Assembly: GCA_963781195.1 (NCBI GenBank)
Contig: CAWAEZ010000002.1
Coordinates: 248,001-312,000 of the forward strand
Direction of reading: 5' to 3'
DNA from: JAJPKK01 sp963781195
GTDB taxonomy: Bacteria; Pseudomonadota; Alphaproteobacteria; Rhizobiales; Xanthobacteraceae
DNA length: 64,000 bases
In this document: positions 61,055 to 64,000 of the stretch, one piece after another
Numbering within the stretch: position 1 is the first letter of the stretch
How the letters are laid out: each line of letters starts with the position of its first letter
Translations under genes and position numbers: made by a program
The notes under the pieces: generated by a model
Told to the model about the DNA's origin: nothing
The model's database searches: none
What the model saw: the letters and a program-made list of their open reading frames with translations, nothing else

Positions 61055-62875
61055 TCAGGCCACTGCGGCGCTCTCGAGAGTGCGCAACTTTTCGCCGCCG
61101 TGGGCCCTTTCATGGACCGTGCGGCTGACGTAGTCGATCAGCGTCGCGACCGTGGTGACGAAACGAACGTTCTGATCCGCGCCCTCGCGCGGCAGCGTTT
61201 CGCCGATATCGTCGAAGTATCCCACGACCGTCTGCGATCGCGTGAAGACCGCTTTGAGCCGCCGCAGCAGGAGGTCGAGCTGTCCGGGCGTCACGGCGCC
61301 GACCGAGATCAGGGCGACGATCTCCGGGTGATCTTCCGGTTCCGCTTCTGCAGCGGCGCTGATCCCCGTCAGCCCGCCGAGCGAGGGGCAGCGCACCGGG
61401 ATGCCGTGCTCGGCGTGCAGGGCATCGGCGACGAGCTGCGCCGCGGCGTGATCGAGGCGGCCACGCCCTCCGAGCACCAATGCGGAAGACGAGCGCAGCG
61501 CTTCGCTGCCGCGGACGGTCGTCTGCTGCTCCAGCTTGTATTCCAGGCTCTCCTGCACGAGCCCGATATATTCCGAAACCGTTTCCAGGAATTCGTTCAT
61601 GCGATCGCGTCCGAAGATCGCGCGCCGCTCGTCGTCGGCAGCCGCGCGCAGCATGGGAATGGCCACCGTATCGAGATAGTTCGTGAAGCTGTGATCACTC
61701 AGCCAGCGATCGGCCTCCTTGGCGGCGATCACGGCCTCCCCGGCGAGGAGCTGGTGATAGAGATGCTCGTGCGGCTCCAGCGCCGGCTCGTTGCCGAGCA
61801 GCACGCGGAGAAATTCGAGGTGGGGCAAGTGCTGGCCGAGCACCACGATGGTGAGCGTCAGCGGCACTGCGAGAACCAGACCGACAGGTCCCCACAGCAA
61901 CAGCCAAAATGCCGTTCCCAGCAGGATCGCGAGCGAGGACAGCCGGGTCTGATGCCCGAACAGCAGAGGTTCCACGATCTGGCCCATCAAGGGCTCGCCG
62001 ACCAGAAAGACCGCAGCGGTCTTTATCAGCATCACCCAGCCCGGATCGATCATGGCCGCCAGTGCAAGCGGGAACGCGGCCGATGCCAGCGAGCCGACAT
62101 AAGGTATGAAACGCATCATGGCGGCCATCGCGCCCCACAGGGCGGGGCTCGGGACTCCGATGATCCAGAGCGCGATGCCGGTAATCAGTCCGAAGCTTCC
62201 GTTGATGATGGCCTGCAGGAGCAGAAAATGCGCGACGTCGGTGCCGGCGTCGTTGAGCGCCTCGGTCGAGCGCCCCATTTCCGACGTCCCCATGAGGCGC
62301 ACCGCGCGGTCGCGCAGGTCGCGATATTGCAGGAGGATGAAGACGGTCAGCAGAAGCGCCAGGAAGCCGGTCACCAGGGACGGGACCGAAGCCCGCGTAT
62401 ATTCCAACAGCGTCGAAACCGAATTGCCGCCCTGCGCGACCTGGACGGTCACCGGATTTGTCGCGGCGTGCGGCTCGCGCACCTCTTGCTCGATGTTTTC
62501 AACGGTCGCGGCAGCGCGCTGCCAAATTCCCTCGCCGCCGAACTGGCTTTGAACGAACCGGACCTTGTCGCGAAGGTTCGCCTCGTGCTTCGGCAGCTCT
62601 TCGAGGAGTTGCGCCACCTCATGTCCGATGATGACGGCGCCCCCTGCCAAAACACCGATGAGCGACACGATGACGAGCGCGACGGCGGGCGCGGTGGGAA
62701 CGCGCCAGTTTTCAAGCCGATGCACCAGCGGAGAAAGAATGAAGCTGAGCAATCCGGCAAGGGCGAGAGGGATCAAAAGGTCTCGGCCCGCATAGAGGCC
62801 GGCGATCAGCAAGGCGGCGATGATCATCCCCGCGGCGCCGTTGACGATCGCGGATGGAGAAGATCCCGGCCACAT
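61055..62875 (-). CDS. AI-2E family permease with long C-terminal domain
   Basis: A 606-residue AI-2E (PerM/TqsA-like) membrane protein. Its N-terminal ~350 residues have about eight transmembrane helices with the family motif NDAGTDVAHFLLLQAIING and GAMAAMMRFIPYVGSLASA. A ~250-residue cytoplasmic region follows, unusual for the family, in which members often end near 350-400. It may sense or couple to something. Family members transport varied small molecules, not only AI-2. A perfect EcfG promoter (63047-63071) lies 170 bp upstream. Confidence 0.88.
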   Translation of the reverse strand: MWPGSSPSAIVNGAAGMIIAALLIAGLYAGRDLLIPLALAGLLSFILSPLVHRLENWRVPTAPAVALVIVSLIGVLAGGAVIIGHEVAQLLEELPKHEANLRDKVRFVQSQFGGEGIWQRAAATVENIEQEVREPHAATNPVTVQVAQGGNSVSTLLEYTRASVPSLVTGFLALLLTVFILLQYRDLRDRAVRLMGTSEMGRSTEALNDAGTDVAHFLLLQAIINGSFGLITGIALWIIGVPSPALWGAMAAMMRFIPYVGSLASAAFPLALAAMIDPGWVMLIKTAAVFLVGEPLMGQIVEPLLFGHQTRLSSLAILLGTAFWLLLWGPVGLVLAVPLTLTIVVLGQHLPHLEFLRVLLGNEPALEPHEHLYHQLLAGEAVIAAKEADRWLSDHSFTNYLDTVAIPMLRAAADDERRAIFGRDRMNEFLETVSEYIGLVQESLEYKLEQQTTVRGSEALRSSSALVLGGRGRLDHAAAQLVADALHAEHGIPVRCPSLGGLTGISAAAEAEPEDHPEIVALISVGAVTPGQLDLLLRRLKAVFTRSQTVVGYFDDIGETLPREGADQNVRFVTTVATLIDYVSRTVHERAHGGEKLRTLESAAVA

Positions 62876-63046
62876 CAGAGAGCCCCCCAGCTGGTTGTTT
62901 TATTCGACAGGAGCGTACCCAAAAAACGAGCCGTCGCGCCGAAATGCGGCAGCGCGAGGCGGGACGGGAGTGACCCTGACACAATGCACCTGTGAATGAG
63001 GTCCGGCAGTCCCGCCGGAAGGATCGCTCTGCGAGCGGCTTAACAA

Positions 63047-63071
63047 AACGTCCCGTCGCTCGCAAGGTTCC
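63047..63071 (-). promoter_or_regulatory. EcfG-type promoter, perfect match
   Basis: On the minus strand GGAAC (63071-63067), 16 nt, CGTT (63050-63047). The next minus-strand gene is the AI-2E permease, 171 bp away. Confidence 0.65.
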
Positions 63072-63115
63072 GTTGCCGCTCCCGCCCAACGGTGGTCGCG
63101 CCATTCCTGCTCGCG

Positions 63116-63376
63116 CTAGCTCATCGCGCGTCGCCCCGTGATCGCATGATAGATCACGAGGACCACGATCGCTCCGATCACGGCCACAACCATGCTATAG
63201 ATGTTGAAACCGGTGACGCCGTCGGCACCGAAGAAACTGAACAGCCAGCCTCCGACCACGCCGCCGACGATGCCCAATATGATATCGAGAAAAACGCCTT
63301 CGCCGCTGCGATTGACGAGCTTGCTCGCGATGAAGCCTGCGATCAGGCCCAGTATGATCCATCCAATGACCGACAT
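63116..63376 (-). CDS. GlsB/YeaQ/YmgE family membrane protein
   Basis: An 86-residue transglycosylase-associated-like protein with three hydrophobic helices and glycine-rich motifs: MSVIGWIILGLIAGFIASKL, DIILGIVGGVVGGWLFSFFG and VVAVIGAIVVLVIYHAITG. The family is stress-related in many bacteria; the biochemical role is unknown. ATG 63376 follows AGGGGAACG; a GTG at 63382 would add two residues. Confidence 0.93.
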   Translation of the reverse strand: MSVIGWIILGLIAGFIASKLVNRSGEGVFLDIILGIVGGVVGGWLFSFFGADGVTGFNIYSMVVAVIGAIVVLVIYHAITGRRAMS

Positions 63377-63482
63377 CGTCACGTTCCCCTGTTGGTTTCA
63401 TGTTGGTGCGGGAAGGGCCTTGAGGTCCGTCCCGTAGCGAGCGACATCCTGCCTTCGCGCGATTGCGCGTTCTCGGACGCGG

Positions 63483-64000
63483 TTACGGTCGAGCTGGTGC
63501 AGCACCCGTCGTGTTCGCCCCCATCTCGGCGCGGATGTCGGAGAGCAGCTGGAGATGCTCCTTGACCATGCCGCGGACAAGCTTGGCGACGTTGAGCGAG
63601 TCGAGGCTGCGCCCGGCCCGCAAATACTCTTCCTGAATGCGCAAAAGCTTGTTGTGACCCTCCACCTCCGCATCGAGATATTCGGTGTCGAACGCCGGGC
63701 CCGGCTGGGCGGCCCGCAGCTGCTGCAGCGCCTGCCGCCCGCTCTGGTCGATACCTTCTTCGACCTCGGCTTCTGTGGCGGGTTTGACGGTCCCGGATGC
63801 CAGCCCCGGTTTCTGCAGCGACTTCAGCACATCGGCGACCGTTTGCTGCTCGGCCACTTCAAGCTGCGAAAACTCCTTGAGCTTTTGAAAGCGGACTTTC
63901 TGTTCCGCAATGCGGCTCAGCGCCAGAGACAGCGAGCCGACCGTCATCGTCTGCTCGATATGCCGGGCTTCCGGTCCTGATGTGGTCGCCGTCCCGTCAG
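63483..64000 (-). CDS. DUF4142 family protein (N-terminus beyond window)
   Basis: A DUF4142 helical protein whose 5' end lies outside the window: the frame runs open to the edge, with HIEQTMTVGSLSLALSRIAEQ upstream of the first internal ATG at 63947. Hallmarks are KLKEFSQLEVAEQQTVADVL, GPAFDTEYLDAEVEGHNKLL and MVKEHLQLLSDIRAEMG. Members are usually exported, ferritin-like-fold proteins of unknown role, common in stress loci. Confidence 0.85.
   Translation of the reverse strand, partial: DGTATTSGPEARHIEQTMTVGSLSLALSRIAEQKVRFQKLKEFSQLEVAEQQTVADVLKSLQKPGLASGTVKPATEAEVEEGIDQSGRQALQQLRAAQPGPAFDTEYLDAEVEGHNKLLRIQEEYLRAGRSLDSLNVAKLVRGMVKEHLQLLSDIRAEMGANTTGAAPARP

Overview
This GC-rich, gene-dense window comes from an alphaproteobacterium of the Hyphomicrobiales (Rhizobiales). 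The best guess is a Bradyrhizobium-like or Xanthobacteraceae-like chromosome. The family-level evidence is the cell-cycle proteins TrcR and RcdA, a DUF1192 gene just upstream of rcdA, the order ispH-thrB-rnhA, and promoter motifs for the alphaproteobacterial general stress sigma factor EcfG.

Layout. 1-12 kb is accessory and signalling: a partial transglutaminase-like gene, a secreted PRC-barrel protein, two c-di-GMP turnover proteins (PAS-GGDEF-EAL and MHYT-PAS-GGDEF-EAL), a possible operon of an RHH regulator, a PHB-depolymerase-type esterase and a ClpP-like protein, the tail of a decayed histidine kinase, a PYROXD2-like FAD enzyme and a SET-domain protein. 12-16.5 kb is a small surface-polysaccharide group: two GT4 glycosyltransferases and a polysaccharide deacetylase. 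16.5-33 kb is mostly core chromosome: trcR, ispH, thrB, rnhA, a peroxiredoxin, a DsbD-N-like protein, YqgE, a membrane GGDEF-EAL protein, a quinone oxidoreductase, DUF1192, rcdA, rpmE, an ABC exporter, an orphan TRAP large permease, a haloacid dehalogenase and tRNA-Arg(CCG).

33-64 kb reads as a stress-response island: a Cys-nucleophile alpha/beta hydrolase, two more PRC-barrel proteins, topoisomerase IB, a BrkB-type membrane protein, a large catalase, a GH15 glucoamylase-type enzyme, a diheme cytochrome, three MFS transporters, an ABC exporter, a DUF6496 protein with a histone-H1-like tail, a glycine-rich exported protein, CsbD, a 2097-residue poly-HAMP hybrid histidine kinase followed by a frameshifted REC-PAS-HWE kinase-REC gene, an AI-2E family permease, a GlsB/YeaQ protein and a partial DUF4142 gene.

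The main unifying observation is regulatory. At least seven perfect EcfG-type promoters (GGAAC-N16/17-CGTT) lie in gaps, six of them directly upstream of a gene: PRC-barrel, GH15, MFS, a small secreted protein, the poly-HAMP kinase and the AI-2E permease. Several one-mismatch sites lie upstream of further stress genes. About one perfect match would be expected by chance. Much of this window is therefore probably one general-stress regulon that includes its own sensor kinases. Other notable items are a possible three-hairpin small RNA upstream of rcdA and short-period degenerate tandem repeats in many gaps.
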